Shown in pieces: positions 47,236-56,272 of a DNA stretch of 64,000 bases; position 1 is the first letter of the stretch; each line of letters begins with the position of its first letter. A program made the position numbers and the translations under genes. The DNA is from Sphingopyxis sp. OAS728 (GTDB lineage Bacteria > Pseudomonadota > Alphaproteobacteria > Sphingomonadales > Sphingomonadaceae). The notes beneath the pieces are model-generated. The model searched no databases and was not told the origin of the DNA. It worked only from the letters and a program-made list of their open reading frames with translations. The DNA lies in the NCBI RefSeq assembly GCF_014873485.1, contig NZ_JADBDT010000001.1, positions 2,418,001-2,482,000 of the forward strand. Reading direction: 5' to 3'.

Positions 47236-47697
47236 CTATTTCGTATCTTTCCAGGTAATCTTCGCCGTCTCGTCTATCCCGAGCTTCGCCGCAGTCCCGC
47301 CCGCAAGTTCGAGCACCGCCGATACCTCGCCGCCGCTGACCACGGGCTCAAGCGATTCGGGGATGGTGTTTTCGGCGATCCGGTCGATGCTGCCGTCGGC
47401 GCGGATGAAGAACATATCGAGCGGGATCAGCGTGTTCTTCATCCAGAAACTGCCGATTCGCGGCTTCGCGAACGGAAAGATCATCCCGCCGTCGGCGGGC
47501 AGGCTGGTGCGGAACATCAGCCCGCGATCCTGCTCTTCATCGGTACGCGCCACTTCGACGTTGAAGACATGCGGCTGCCCCTTTGACGTGATCGTCACCG
47601 GGATTGTCGCCGCAGCCGCCTCCTCGCTGGCATCCCGGCCGCATCCCGCCATCGGCAGCGCGAGCGAGAGGGCAAGGGCAGTCAATATGGCGCGCAT
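47236..47697 (-). CDS. DUF192 family lipoprotein
   Basis: A 153-residue DUF192 protein with a lipobox at Cys19 (LPMAGCG). The DUF192 domain (about 30-150) has VEVARTDEEQDRGLMFRTSLP, MIFPFAKPRIGSFWMKNTLIPLDMFFI and the end EVSAVLELAGGTAAKLGI. The fold is known as a small beta-barrel; its role is unknown though a link with stress or metal is often assumed. RBS not strong. It is on the same strand as recX (35 bases upstream) and NDUFA12, possibly one transcript. Confidence 0.86.
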   Translation of the reverse strand: MRAILTALALSLALPMAGCGRDASEEAAAATIPVTITSKGQPHVFNVEVARTDEEQDRGLMFRTSLPADGGMIFPFAKPRIGSFWMKNTLIPLDMFFIRADGSIDRIAENTIPESLEPVVSGGEVSAVLELAGGTAAKLGIDETAKITWKDTK

Positions 47698-47731
47698 CGG
47701 CAGATCCTATCCCGAATGAATTTCGCTCGAC

Positions 47732-48304
47732 CTAATCGAGCACCGCTTCATCGTCCAGCATCGCCAGCGCCGTCTCGTCTCCCGGCGGGACGGCAAGGAT
47801 GCGGCGCGCAATCGCCATGCTGTGTCCCGCGCGCAAAAAGGCGGCAATCTGCCGCTCGCGCAGCTTCGGATCGTCCGTCGCGCTAACCGCAAAGGGCCCG
47901 AACCGCCGGCGCCGCGCAAATCCGACCGCCGCCGTCATCGCGGCGCCCTCGGCCGTCTCGATCGCCTCGCCGCTGTCCGCTTCGGCAATTCCGTCGACGT
48001 AAAGCTGCGCCTTGACGCGCCGGACGCCGAGCCCACGCCGCGTCATCGCGCCCGCGCGCATCGCGGCATATTGGCGGTCGTCGAGGTAGCGCAAACGCTC
48101 CATCCGGTCGGCCACCGCTTCGCACGCCGTCATGGCGTCAATTTCATCTATCCATTCGGATTCGCGGACTTTTCTGGAAAGATAGCGCGTCAGCTTCGCC
48201 CGGCTCGTCGCGAATCGGGCGACATAAGCGAGCGCCAATTCGTCAAGCTTGGCTGCGCCGAGAGGCCTATTCGAACGGTCGGACGGGGCGCGGCGGTTGG
48301 CCAT
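47732..48304 (-). CDS. recX: regulatory protein RecX
   Basis: RecX binds RecA filaments and inhibits recombination. 190 residues with the three-helix repeats of the family: YLSRKVRESEW-like first repeat, RYLDDRQYAAMRAGAMTRRGLGVRRVKAQLYVDGI in the second, and the C-terminal LRERQIAAFLRAGHSMAIARRIL. I start at ATG 48304, where the family sequence begins; a longer frame to 48367 adds a segment with no similarity. Divergent to the fatty acyl-AMP ligase, 117 bases apart. RecA itself is not in the window. Confidence 0.9.
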   Translation of the reverse strand: MANRRAPSDRSNRPLGAAKLDELALAYVARFATSRAKLTRYLSRKVRESEWIDEIDAMTACEAVADRMERLRYLDDRQYAAMRAGAMTRRGLGVRRVKAQLYVDGIAEADSGEAIETAEGAAMTAAVGFARRRRFGPFAVSATDDPKLRERQIAAFLRAGHSMAIARRILAVPPGDETALAMLDDEAVLD

Positions 48305-48421
48305 ATGCCATGTTTGTGCCACAGTCGGGCCCGATTGAGAACGATCAACACCGCCATATCGGGCCATAACGCCCGGAAATGGGCGATTGTTCTAAACAAC
48401 ACAGGGCTCGCGCACGGTACT

Positions 48422-50236
48422 ATGGCTTCAAAAGATGACATGCTTGTTGCCGCGCGGCCCGTTTCACGGGATGTCGCACCCCCTATGACCCAGATCATCG
48501 ACACGCAGGCCGACGAACTGACGTCGACGCCGACCTTCTGCGCCCAGCCGCGCCGCTTTTCGGACTTTGCCACCGTCGGCGAAGCGCTCGACTATGCCGC
48601 TGCCGGCACGCGCGGACTCAATTTCCACGATCCGCGCGGAAAGCTCGTGCGCCCCTATCCGTACAGCGAGCTCAAGGCCGATTCGCTTGCCACCGCTTAC
48701 CGGCTGATCGCGGCTGGCGTGAAGCCCGGCGACCGCATCGCGCTGATCGCCGAAACGGGCGCCGAATTCGCCGCGCTCTTTTTCGGGACGATCTACGCCG
48801 GTGCCTGGCCGGTGCCGCTGCCGCTGCCGACCAGCTTCGGCGGCCGCGATAGCTATGTCGGCCAGCTCGTCGTTCAGCTTTCGAGCTGCGACCCGACGAT
48901 GCTCTTCTTCCCGCCCGAAATCGCCGCAATGGCGGTCGAGGCCGCCGAGAAGGAAGGCGTCGCACCGATGGACTGGAGCGACTTCGCCGCGCGTCCCGCG
49001 TCCGTCGCCGAACTTCCAGAGCAAAAATCGGACGAGACCTGCTACCTCCAGTACAGCAGCGGTTCGACACGCTTCCCGCACGGCGTCGCGGTCACGCACG
49101 CCGCGCTGCTCAACAATCTCGCCGCGCACAGCCATGGCATGGAGCTTCAGGACAGCGACCGCTGCATTTCGTGGCTGCCATGGTATCACGACATGGGCCT
49201 CGTCGGCTGCCTGCTCTCGCCCGTCGCGAACCAGGTGTCGGTCGATTATCTGAAAACCGAGGATTTCGCGCGCCGTCCGCTCGCGTGGCTCGACCTGATC
49301 AGCCGCAACGAGGGCACGACGCTCAGCTATTCGCCGACCTTCGGCTACGACATCTGTTCGCGCCGCGTGTCGAGCCAGACGCATGTCGCCGACCGCTTCG
49401 ACCTGTCGCGCTGGCGCGTCGCGGGCAATGGCGCCGACATGATCCGCCCCGACGTGATGCAGCATTTCGTCGACGCCTTCGCCGACGCGGGTTTCAAGGC
49501 GAGCGCCTTCCTGCCGAGCTACGGCCTGGCCGAGGCAACGCTCGCGGTCAGCATCATGCCGCCGGGCGAAGGCATTGTTGTCGAACTCGTCGAGGAAACC
49601 GAGCTGTCGGGCGCCGCGAACGATTCGGGCCGTCCGACGCGCTACCGCGCGATCGTCAATTGCGGCAAGGCTGCGCGCGACATGGTGATCGAGGTCCGCG
49701 ACGAGGCAGGAAACGCGCTGCCCGACCAGACCGTCGGCAAGGTGTGGTGCACCGGCCCGTCGCTGATGACCGGCTATTTCCGCGACCCCGAATCGACCGC
49801 CGCCTGCATGAAGGACGGCTGGCTCGACACGGGCGATATGGGTTATTTGTCAGACGGTTACATCTATATCGTCGGCCGCGCCAAGGACATGATCATCATC
49901 AACGGCAAGAATCACTGGCCGCAGGATATCGAATGGGCGGTCGAGCAGCTGCCGGGCTTCAAATCGGGCGACATCGCGGCCTTCGCGATCACCGCGCCGG
50001 GCGGCGAAGAAACCCCCGCGGTGCTCGTCCAGTGCCGCACCAGCGACGATGCCGAACGGCTCGCGCTGCGCGAGACGATTCGCGAGCGCGTGCGCGCGAT
50101 CACCGGCATGAACTGCCTGATCGAACTGATCCCGCCGCGCACGCTGCCGCGCACCAGTTCGGGCAAACTCAGCCGGTCGAAGGCGCGCGCGCAATATCTG
50201 GCCGGGGAAATCCAGCCTTTCGCGATGGCGGCCTGA
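48422..50236 (+). CDS. fatty acyl-AMP ligase (FAAL), stand-alone
   Basis: A 604-residue adenylate-forming enzyme of the FAAL group, which activates long-chain fatty acids as acyl-adenylates for transfer to a carrier protein instead of CoA. The AMP-binding motif YSSGSTRFPHGV (about 209-220), the LPWYHDMGLVG motif typical of FAALs, the PSYGLAEATLAV motif and the C-terminal GRAKDMIIINGKNHWPQDIE and RTSSGKLSRSKAR are intact. No carrier protein, polyketide or lipid synthesis gene is next to it. I start at ATG 48422; ATG 48443 and 48485 are also possible and no ribosome site is clear. The upstream 117 bases, divergent to recX, hold no obvious promoter. Confidence 0.9.
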   Translation: MASKDDMLVAARPVSRDVAPPMTQIIDTQADELTSTPTFCAQPRRFSDFATVGEALDYAAAGTRGLNFHDPRGKLVRPYPYSELKADSLATAYRLIAAGVKPGDRIALIAETGAEFAALFFGTIYAGAWPVPLPLPTSFGGRDSYVGQLVVQLSSCDPTMLFFPPEIAAMAVEAAEKEGVAPMDWSDFAARPASVAELPEQKSDETCYLQYSSGSTRFPHGVAVTHAALLNNLAAHSHGMELQDSDRCISWLPWYHDMGLVGCLLSPVANQVSVDYLKTEDFARRPLAWLDLISRNEGTTLSYSPTFGYDICSRRVSSQTHVADRFDLSRWRVAGNGADMIRPDVMQHFVDAFADAGFKASAFLPSYGLAEATLAVSIMPPGEGIVVELVEETELSGAANDSGRPTRYRAIVNCGKAARDMVIEVRDEAGNALPDQTVGKVWCTGPSLMTGYFRDPESTAACMKDGWLDTGDMGYLSDGYIYIVGRAKDMIIINGKNHWPQDIEWAVEQLPGFKSGDIAAFAITAPGGEETPAVLVQCRTSDDAERLALRETIRERVRAITGMNCLIELIPPRTLPRTSSGKLSRSKARAQYLAGEIQPFAMAA

Positions 50237-50344
50237 TCAACACACTGAGCGACCACGTTTTTCCAGTCCCGACTAAGGACAAAAAAGCGCTGGGCCGAGG
50301 CCGATAGTTACCTTCGGGTAACACCCGCGCGCTAAATAGGCCGC

Positions 50345-52699
50345 GTGAAAAGCCTGCTGACCGATCCTGTCGATGCCGAAGTCATTCCTGCGCGGACCCT
50401 GTTGGGGCTGGGACCGCGAAATCAGGACATCGGCAACCTCCGCCAGCTCCAGCTCGCGCCGCTTCGCGGCCGCGGGTCGCTGCGCCTGTTCATGGGCATG
50501 GGGATGGCGCTGGTCGCAGCCTTTACGATGATCCTCAGCGTGCCGCTGCCCGTCGCCGCCGGCTGGCTCGGCGCCGCGCTGGTCTTCGGCCTGTGGTCGT
50601 ATAACCAGTTTCGCCATATGCCGTTCGGCGACCCGAAGCTTTCGGGGGTAGCCGAACATCGGCTGTGCACGCGCCATGCGCTCTATTCGGCCGTGCTCTG
50701 GGGCTCGCCCTTCTGGTTGCAGGGGCTGTCGCCGACGCTCGACCATGTGCTGTCGATGTGGACGATCGCGGTGCTGATGATGGTGACGCTGGCAATCGTC
50801 GCGCACAGCGTGCCGCTCGCCTGCACGCTGTTCATCGCCCCCGTCACCCTGTCGGCGGCGGTCGCGCTCGTGCGCGCCGGGGCGCCGCAACTCGCGGGCG
50901 TTGCGCTCGTCGCGGGGCTGCTGCTCTGCGCCTTCTGCGTCCGCTTTGCGCAAAGCCATATCCGCTTCCGCCGCGCCGAAGAGACGCTCCACGAAAAGAC
51001 CGAGACGGTCAGCCTGCTGCTCCGCGAATTCGAGGAAACCTCGGCCGACTGGCTGTGGCAAACCGACAACAGCCGCCGCCTCATCCATGTCTCGCCGCGC
51101 CTTGCCTATGCGCTCGGCGGCACCGCCGAACGGCTCGAGGGCATCCCCCTGCTCCAGGCGCTGTCGGGCGATGCCTGGGAAACCGGCCTCTTCCCCAAAA
51201 GCCTGCACGACATGGCCGAACGGATGAAGCGGCGCGAAAGCTTTTCGAACCTGATCGTGCCGGTAACGATCGGCGGCATGCCGCGCTGGTGGGAGCTCTC
51301 CGCCTCGCCGCGCCTCGACGAAGCCGGCAAGTTCCTCGGCTTTCGCGGCGTCGGTTCGGACGTCACCGAAAAGCGCGCAACCGCCGAACAGATCGCCAAG
51401 ATGGCGCGCTTCGACAATCTGACCGGCCTGCCCAACCGCCTCAGCCTCAACGAAGACCTCTCGCGCGCGCTCGCCCACGCGCTCGACGCCAAGTCGCGCT
51501 GCGCGCTGCTGATGATCGACCTCGACCGGTTCAAGGCGGTCAACGATACGCTCGGCCACCCCGTCGGCGACAAATTGCTCGCGCAGGTCGCCGCGCGGCT
51601 CAAAGGCCTGATGGAACGCGGGATGACGTGCGGGCGCCTCGGCGGCGACGAATTCGCCGTGGTCCTCCACAATGTCGCGTCGGCCGATGCCGCCGAAGAG
51701 CTCGCGCAGCGCCTGATCACGACGATCAGCCGGCCCTATGTGGTCGACAACCACCAGCTGTTCGTCGGCGCCAGCATCGGTTTCGCGATGGGGCCGCAGG
51801 ACGGCGCGACGGTCGAAACGCTCACGCGCAACGCCGACCTTGCGCTCTACAAATCCAAGGACAAGGGCGGCAATGTCGTCGCCGCCTACGTCGCCTCGCT
51901 CCACGCGCAGGCCGAGGAACGGCGCGTGATGGAGCAGGAGCTGCGCGGTGCGCTCGAACGCGGCGAATTCGAACTTTATTACCAGCCGGTGGTCGCTGCG
52001 GTCGACGGCACGCTCAACGGCTTCGAGGCGCTGATCCGCTGGAACAACAAGAAGCTCGGCAATGTCTCGCCCGGCCGCTTCATCCCGCTTGCCGAGGATG
52101 CGCGCCTGATCTCGCCGATCGGCGAATGGGTTCTCCGCACCGCGTGCCACGAGGCGATGAAATGGCCGTCGAACCTGAAGGTCGCGATCAACGTCTCGGC
52201 CGACCAGCTCACCGACCCCAGCTTCGCCTCGGTCGTCGTCTCGGCGCTCGCGCAGAGCGGGCTCCCGCCGCAGCGGCTCGAGATCGAGGTCACCGAAAGC
52301 GTGTTCCTGCGCGATGGCGGCGGCGCAGCGCAGCTGCTCGATCAGCTGATCGGGCTTGGGATCCGGCTCAGCCTCGACGATTTCGGTACCGGCTATTCGT
52401 CGCTCGGCTATCTGCGCAAGACGCAATTTTCGACGATCAAGGTCGATCGCAGCTTCGTCGTCGGCGCGGCGAAGGGCAGCATCGAATCGATCGCGATCAT
52501 CCGCGCCGTCGTCGCGCTCGCCGACAGCCTCGGCATGCAGACGACCGCCGAGGGCGCCGAAACCGAGCTCGAGGTCGAGACGCTCCGCGGCTTTGGCTGC
52601 AGCAACATCCAGGGCTATTATTACGGGCGGCCGATGCCGGCGGCCGACGTGCTAACCCTGTTCCGCGCGCCCGAAGCGGCGGACAGCGCGGCCGCCTGA
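50345..52699 (+). CDS. PAS-GGDEF-EAL cyclic-di-GMP enzyme with membrane region
   Basis: A 784-residue inner-membrane protein. N-terminal hydrophobic region with five to six segments (about 48-200; e.g. LFMGMGMALVAAFTMIL), then a PAS-like sensor domain (about 220-335, WLWQTDNSRRLIHVSPRLAY), GGDEF domain with intact GGDEF at 433-437 (LGGDEFAVVL) and EAL domain with EAL at 561-563 (GFEALIRW), plus the catalytic DDFGTGYSSL near 677-686. Both cyclase and phosphodiesterase sites look complete, so the direction of activity is not decidable. It starts at GTG 50345, with ATAGG upstream. It follows the FAAL gene by 108 bases on the same strand, so both could be cotranscribed. Confidence 0.9.
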   Translation: MKSLLTDPVDAEVIPARTLLGLGPRNQDIGNLRQLQLAPLRGRGSLRLFMGMGMALVAAFTMILSVPLPVAAGWLGAALVFGLWSYNQFRHMPFGDPKLSGVAEHRLCTRHALYSAVLWGSPFWLQGLSPTLDHVLSMWTIAVLMMVTLAIVAHSVPLACTLFIAPVTLSAAVALVRAGAPQLAGVALVAGLLLCAFCVRFAQSHIRFRRAEETLHEKTETVSLLLREFEETSADWLWQTDNSRRLIHVSPRLAYALGGTAERLEGIPLLQALSGDAWETGLFPKSLHDMAERMKRRESFSNLIVPVTIGGMPRWWELSASPRLDEAGKFLGFRGVGSDVTEKRATAEQIAKMARFDNLTGLPNRLSLNEDLSRALAHALDAKSRCALLMIDLDRFKAVNDTLGHPVGDKLLAQVAARLKGLMERGMTCGRLGGDEFAVVLHNVASADAAEELAQRLITTISRPYVVDNHQLFVGASIGFAMGPQDGATVETLTRNADLALYKSKDKGGNVVAAYVASLHAQAEERRVMEQELRGALERGEFELYYQPVVAAVDGTLNGFEALIRWNNKKLGNVSPGRFIPLAEDARLISPIGEWVLRTACHEAMKWPSNLKVAINVSADQLTDPSFASVVVSALAQSGLPPQRLEIEVTESVFLRDGGGAAQLLDQLIGLGIRLSLDDFGTGYSSLGYLRKTQFSTIKVDRSFVVGAAKGSIESIAIIRAVVALADSLGMQTTAEGAETELEVETLRGFGCSNIQGYYYGRPMPAADVLTLFRAPEAADSAAA

Positions 52700-52829
52700 C
52701 GGCGACGCGATCAGAAGGACGCCGCCTGACGGCGGCAGGCCGAACCGCCCGCACGACGAATTGAACCTCTTAACAAAAGGTTCCCCCATCCACCGCATCG
52801 ACGGCGCGACTCGTCGCTATCCGGGTGGT

Positions 52830-52843
52830 GTACCGCGCGGTAC
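52830..52843. promoter_or_regulatory. 14-base palindrome upstream of the CHAP gene
   Basis: GTACCGCGCGGTAC is a perfect 14-base palindrome located 53 bases before the CHAP gene start. It is likely an operator or transcription-related site; its binding protein is unknown. The gap 52700-52895 also has GAACCT(N9)AGGTTC at about 52765-52785, a short hairpin. Confidence 0.45.
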
Positions 52844-52895
52844 GTGGCAAAGACGCTCCAACGCTTGAAGACAAGCCATCGGGGGGTCGCTTTCC

Positions 52896-53480
52896 ATGCT
52901 TATTCGTCGTTACCTGGCAGCCGGCATGGCGTCTGTGATGATGATCACCGGCCTGCTCGCCAGCGCCCCCGCCGCTGCGCGCGACTATCTGCAGTGCGTC
53001 CCCTTTGCCCGCGCCGAATCGGGCGTCGAAATCCGTGGCAATGCGAAGACCTGGTGGGCGCAGGCCGCCGGCACCTATGCCCGCGGCGACGAGCCGCGCG
53101 CGGGCGCCGTCATGGCGTTTGCCGGCACCGGCGGCATGCCGATGGGCCACGTCGCCGTCGTCAAGAAGATCGTCAGCGACCGCGAAATCCTGATCGACCA
53201 TGCGAACTGGTCGCCGATCAACGGCCGCCGTGGCCAGATCGAGCGCAACGTTCGCGTCGTCGACGTCAGCGATGCCGGCGACTGGAGCATGGTCCGCGTA
53301 TGGTACGCCCCGATCGGCGACCTTGGCCTCCGCGCCAACCCGGTGCAGGGCTTCATCTATGCCGACGGCGAAGAGGGCGCACCGAACAAGGCGCCGAGCT
53401 TCAAGGCGCCGGTATGGGCCCAGAACGACTGGAAGCCGGGCAACGGCCTCGAAACCGTCGCCGCCTCGCTCGGCCAGTAA
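52896..53480 (+). CDS. CHAP domain peptidoglycan amidase/endopeptidase
   Basis: A secreted 194-residue protein (signal peptide about 1-29, ending APAAARDYLQ). The CHAP domain (cysteine, histidine-dependent) hydrolyses peptidoglycan peptide bonds: catalytic Cys34 in LQCVPFAR, His85 in MGHVAVV and a third polar residue in IDHANWSP (Asn104). It is likely a cell-wall remodelling enzyme. There is no cell-wall binding domain. GGGGGG lies about 11 bases before the ATG. A strong bidirectional terminator follows. The upstream region has a 14-base palindrome and no cotranscribed neighbour, so the gene is monocistronic. Confidence 0.88.
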   Translation: MLIRRYLAAGMASVMMITGLLASAPAAARDYLQCVPFARAESGVEIRGNAKTWWAQAAGTYARGDEPRAGAVMAFAGTGGMPMGHVAVVKKIVSDREILIDHANWSPINGRRGQIERNVRVVDVSDAGDWSMVRVWYAPIGDLGLRANPVQGFIYADGEEGAPNKAPSFKAPVWAQNDWKPGNGLETVAASLGQ

Positions 53481-53500
53481 GCCAAAATACAAACGCACAA

Positions 53501-53535
53501 AGAAAAGCCCCGGATCGCTCCGGGGCTTTCTTTTT
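53501..53535. terminator. bidirectional intrinsic terminator
   Basis: AAGCCCCGG (53505-53513) pairs with CCGGGGCTT (53520-53528), with an A-rich left flank and TTTCTTTTT on the right; the outer AGAAA/TTTCT also pair. It ends the CHAP transcript and, on the other strand, the DUF3297 transcript (stop at 53554). Confidence 0.85.
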
Positions 53536-53553
53536 GCGCTGGCGCGTCAGTGA

Positions 53554-53835
53554 TTAGGCGTCATCGCCTTCGCTGGCCGCGGTGTCTTCGCCTACGGCAC
53601 TATCTTCGAACCAGGCCTCGACCTCGCCCGACAGCTTGATCGTCATCGGCTGGCCGAAGCGGTCCTTCGACTTGCCCGCAGCAACGCGGATCCAGCCTTC
53701 GGAGATCGAATATTCCTCGACGTCGGTGCGCTCCTTGCCCTTGAAGCGGATTCCGATGCCGCGCTGGAGCACCTCCATATCGAAATGGGGCGAGCGCGGA
53801 TTGGTCGACATGCGGTCGGGGGGCGTATCGGTCAT
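53554..53835 (-). CDS. DUF3297 family protein
   Basis: A 93-residue DUF3297 protein (family of small conserved proteins in Sphingomonadales and others). Sequence features: PPDRMSTNPRSPHFDMEVLQRGIGIRFKGKER, YSISEGWIRVAAGKSKDRFGQPMTIKLSG, then an acidic tail. Function unknown. Start ATG 53835 with GGGA about 9 bases upstream; an upstream in-frame ATG at 53850 is less likely. On the opposite side, the hairpin at 53849-53888 separates it from the TonB receptor that is transcribed in the same direction. Confidence 0.88.
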   Translation of the reverse strand: MTDTPPDRMSTNPRSPHFDMEVLQRGIGIRFKGKERTDVEEYSISEGWIRVAAGKSKDRFGQPMTIKLSGEVEAWFEDSAVGEDTAASEGDDA

Positions 53836-53848
53836 GACTGTAATTCCC

Positions 53849-53888
53849 AAAAAATGATGGCGCGGCCCTAGCGGGACCGCGCCATCAT
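53849..53888 (-). terminator. intrinsic terminator of the second TonB receptor
   Basis: On the leftward strand, a stem of about 15 base pairs (53854-53868 with 53873-53888, one bulge) around a 4-base loop is followed by six T (complement of 53849-53854). It lies about 50 bases after the receptor stop at 53939. A second small hairpin (GCGGCACC/GGTGCCGC, 53905-53928) precedes it. Confidence 0.85.
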
Positions 53889-53938
53889 CGTCAATCGTTG
53901 AGACGCGGCACCGAGGGACCGGTGCCGCAAGCTCAAGT

Positions 53939-56272
53939 CTAGAACCCGGCTTTCAGTGTGACGAAGAACTGCTGCGGCGCGCCCGCCAGCAGCGTCTGGC
54001 TGTCGCCGCGGTTTGCGAAGCCGTTCGTGCCGATCGTCGACACATATTCCTTATCGAACAGGTTCGTCGCATTCGCCTGGATCGAGATGCGGTCGTTGAG
54101 CCGATAGCCGATGCTGGCGTCGACGATCACGAAGCCGCCGACCTCGGCGTCATTCTCGTACGAATAATAGCGTTTCGACGTGTAATTGGCCCCGATGCGC
54201 ACGAAGAAGCTGCCATTGTCCCAGGTGATTTCGCCCTTGCCGAGATGCTTGGGCGAATTGACCACCGTCTTGCCCGCGGTCGCCGCAACCACCGCGCCCG
54301 CCGCAGTCACGACATCGTCCTGATATTCGGAGTCGTTATACGCGTATGAAGCGAAGAGCGAGAGTTCGGGGGTCACGCGGAACGTCCCCGCCGCCTCGAC
54401 GCCCCACGAGCGCACGTCGCCGACGTTGCTGAGGATCGCGGGGTTGCCCTGGATGCCCGACCCATTGGCGAACGCGATGATGCGATCCTTGAAGTCGACA
54501 TAATAGCCCGCGATCACGCCCTGGAAACGCGACGACTTGGTCCGGAACCCCAGCTCGTAGGTCGTCGAGGTTTCGGGTTTCAGGTCGAGCGCGTCGAAGC
54601 CCGCCTGCGTCGTCGCGAAGGGACCGCCCGTCGCCGACGATTCATAGGCGCGGATATTTTCGGTGTAGCTCGCGAACAGCTCATTATCGCTGTTCAGGCG
54701 ATAGAGCAGGCCCGCCTGCGGCAGGAACCAATCCTTCGCCTCGGTCGCCCCCGACGCGAGACCGCCGCTGACGACCGGGGTCGCGCGGTTGGTGACGCGC
54801 AGCCCCTTCCAGCCCGCATTGATCTGGAAACTGCCTAGGTCGAGCGTGTCCTGCACATGATATTGCAGCGTCTGGGTGTTGAAATCGAACTCCCACTGGG
54901 TCGCGAGCGGGTCCTTCGGGAATTTCAGGCTGCCGCGGCTCGGCGCGCCGGTGGTGTCGGCAAGACCATAGAAGCGCCGCGCCTGATTGAATTCATTATC
55001 CTCGTACCACATGCCGATTTCGAACTTGTTATCACCGACCTCGAACAGGCTGGAGGTGACGATGCCATAGCGTTCGATGTCATATTCGGTGGTGCGGATC
55101 GTCATCGGCGCGCCGCCCGGCGTGGTCACATAGGGCGTGAACCACAGGCCGCGGCCCTTGTTGCCATGATAATAGCCCATCGCCTTCAGCGTCCAATATT
55201 CGCCGAGCGGTGCCTCGACCCCGACGCCGGCGAGCCAGTCCTTGCGCAGGCCCGCGGCGTCATAATAGGCGTCGTCGACCGTCCCGACGGGCGCCGGGAA
55301 CGCCTGACCGACACCGGCGTAGGGCGCGGTGAAGGGCGTGCCGAGCGGCAGGCTGCCATTCGCGACCGCCGTGTCGTAAGCCGCGCGCGCGACCTGATTC
55401 TGATAGACTTTGGCGACCTGAACCGCGAGGTCCCAATTCTTTGCGAAGTTATCCCACTGATAGCCGAGGCGGCCGATCATGTCGGCGCTCAAATCCTGAT
55501 AGTCATTCTCGCGACGGTTCGAATAGTTGACGAACCCGAAGAACTGGCCGTCGCCGACCGGCTGGACGACGCGGAAATTGACCTGGTCCTGACGCTGGAC
55601 CCCATTGCCCTTCCATTTGTCGGCATCCTGCCAGGCATAGCTCAGCGACAGGCGCGGACCGCCGGGCGCGATCTCGCCGCTGTCGATGCGCGCGAAAAGG
55701 CGCTTGGTTTCGTCGCTGCCATAGGTGCCCGACACTTCGACGCCGAGTTCTTCGGACGGCTCGCGTGAGAAGAATTCGATCGTGCCGCCAAGATTGCTCG
55801 TCGATGCCGCCGCGAGCGAGCCCGCGCCCTGCGCGACTTCGACGCGGCCGACATTCTCGCTGATGATCGCGCGGCTGATGTGCAGGCCATTGTGGTTGCC
55901 ATAATTCATGTCGCCGAGCGGAACGCCGTCGAGCGTGAAGCCGAGCTGGTTCTGACTGAACCCGCGGATCGAGATGCGCGCCGACCATTCATAGGCGCCG
56001 AACGGATCGGCCGCCTGGAAATTGACCCCCGGCAGCTTGTCGATGGCTTTCAGCGGGCTGATCCCCGACACTTCGAGCGCGATGTCGGCGGCGCCGAGTT
56101 CCTGCACCTGACGTGCCTGGCCCTGGCCGAGCACGACGATCTCGTCGACATCGCCGCCGTCGGTGGCAGCATCGACCGCGGCTTCCTCGGCATAAGCCGG
56201 CGTTGCGGCCAGCATGACAAGCGCAGCGAGCGCGGCCCCGGCCCGCAGGCGGTTCCTGAACTGAATGGTCAT
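53939..56272 (-). CDS. TonB-dependent receptor
   Basis: Outer-membrane receptor of 777 residues. Signal peptide about 1-28 (TIQFRNRLRAGAALAALVMLAATPAYA), TonB box-like DEIVVLGQG near 42-50, plug about 55-165 (INIRGFSQN-like ISIRGFSQNQLGFTLDGVPLGD), barrel to the C-terminal Phe (LKAGF). Substrate unknown; ring, nutrient or metallophore receptors all have this form, and there is no neighbouring uptake gene. Start ATG 56272 has GGGGATC about 4 bases upstream. It is monocistronic, with its own terminator at 53849-53888, and is divergent to the collagen-like lipoprotein across the AT-rich gap. Confidence 0.9.
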   Translation of the reverse strand: MTIQFRNRLRAGAALAALVMLAATPAYAEEAAVDAATDGGDVDEIVVLGQGQARQVQELGAADIALEVSGISPLKAIDKLPGVNFQAADPFGAYEWSARISIRGFSQNQLGFTLDGVPLGDMNYGNHNGLHISRAIISENVGRVEVAQGAGSLAAASTSNLGGTIEFFSREPSEELGVEVSGTYGSDETKRLFARIDSGEIAPGGPRLSLSYAWQDADKWKGNGVQRQDQVNFRVVQPVGDGQFFGFVNYSNRRENDYQDLSADMIGRLGYQWDNFAKNWDLAVQVAKVYQNQVARAAYDTAVANGSLPLGTPFTAPYAGVGQAFPAPVGTVDDAYYDAAGLRKDWLAGVGVEAPLGEYWTLKAMGYYHGNKGRGLWFTPYVTTPGGAPMTIRTTEYDIERYGIVTSSLFEVGDNKFEIGMWYEDNEFNQARRFYGLADTTGAPSRGSLKFPKDPLATQWEFDFNTQTLQYHVQDTLDLGSFQINAGWKGLRVTNRATPVVSGGLASGATEAKDWFLPQAGLLYRLNSDNELFASYTENIRAYESSATGGPFATTQAGFDALDLKPETSTTYELGFRTKSSRFQGVIAGYYVDFKDRIIAFANGSGIQGNPAILSNVGDVRSWGVEAAGTFRVTPELSLFASYAYNDSEYQDDVVTAAGAVVAATAGKTVVNSPKHLGKGEITWDNGSFFVRIGANYTSKRYYSYENDAEVGGFVIVDASIGYRLNDRISIQANATNLFDKEYVSTIGTNGFANRGDSQTLLAGAPQQFFVTLKAGF

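Noticed and set aside
47822..48421. Upstream extension of the fatty acyl-AMP ligase by 200 codons
   Set aside because: It runs through the recX gene in antisense; the FAAL family begins near 48422.
53905..53928. Hairpin GCGGCACC/GGTGCCGC as a terminator
   Set aside because: No T run on either strand; the adjacent 53849-53888 structure is the proper terminator.
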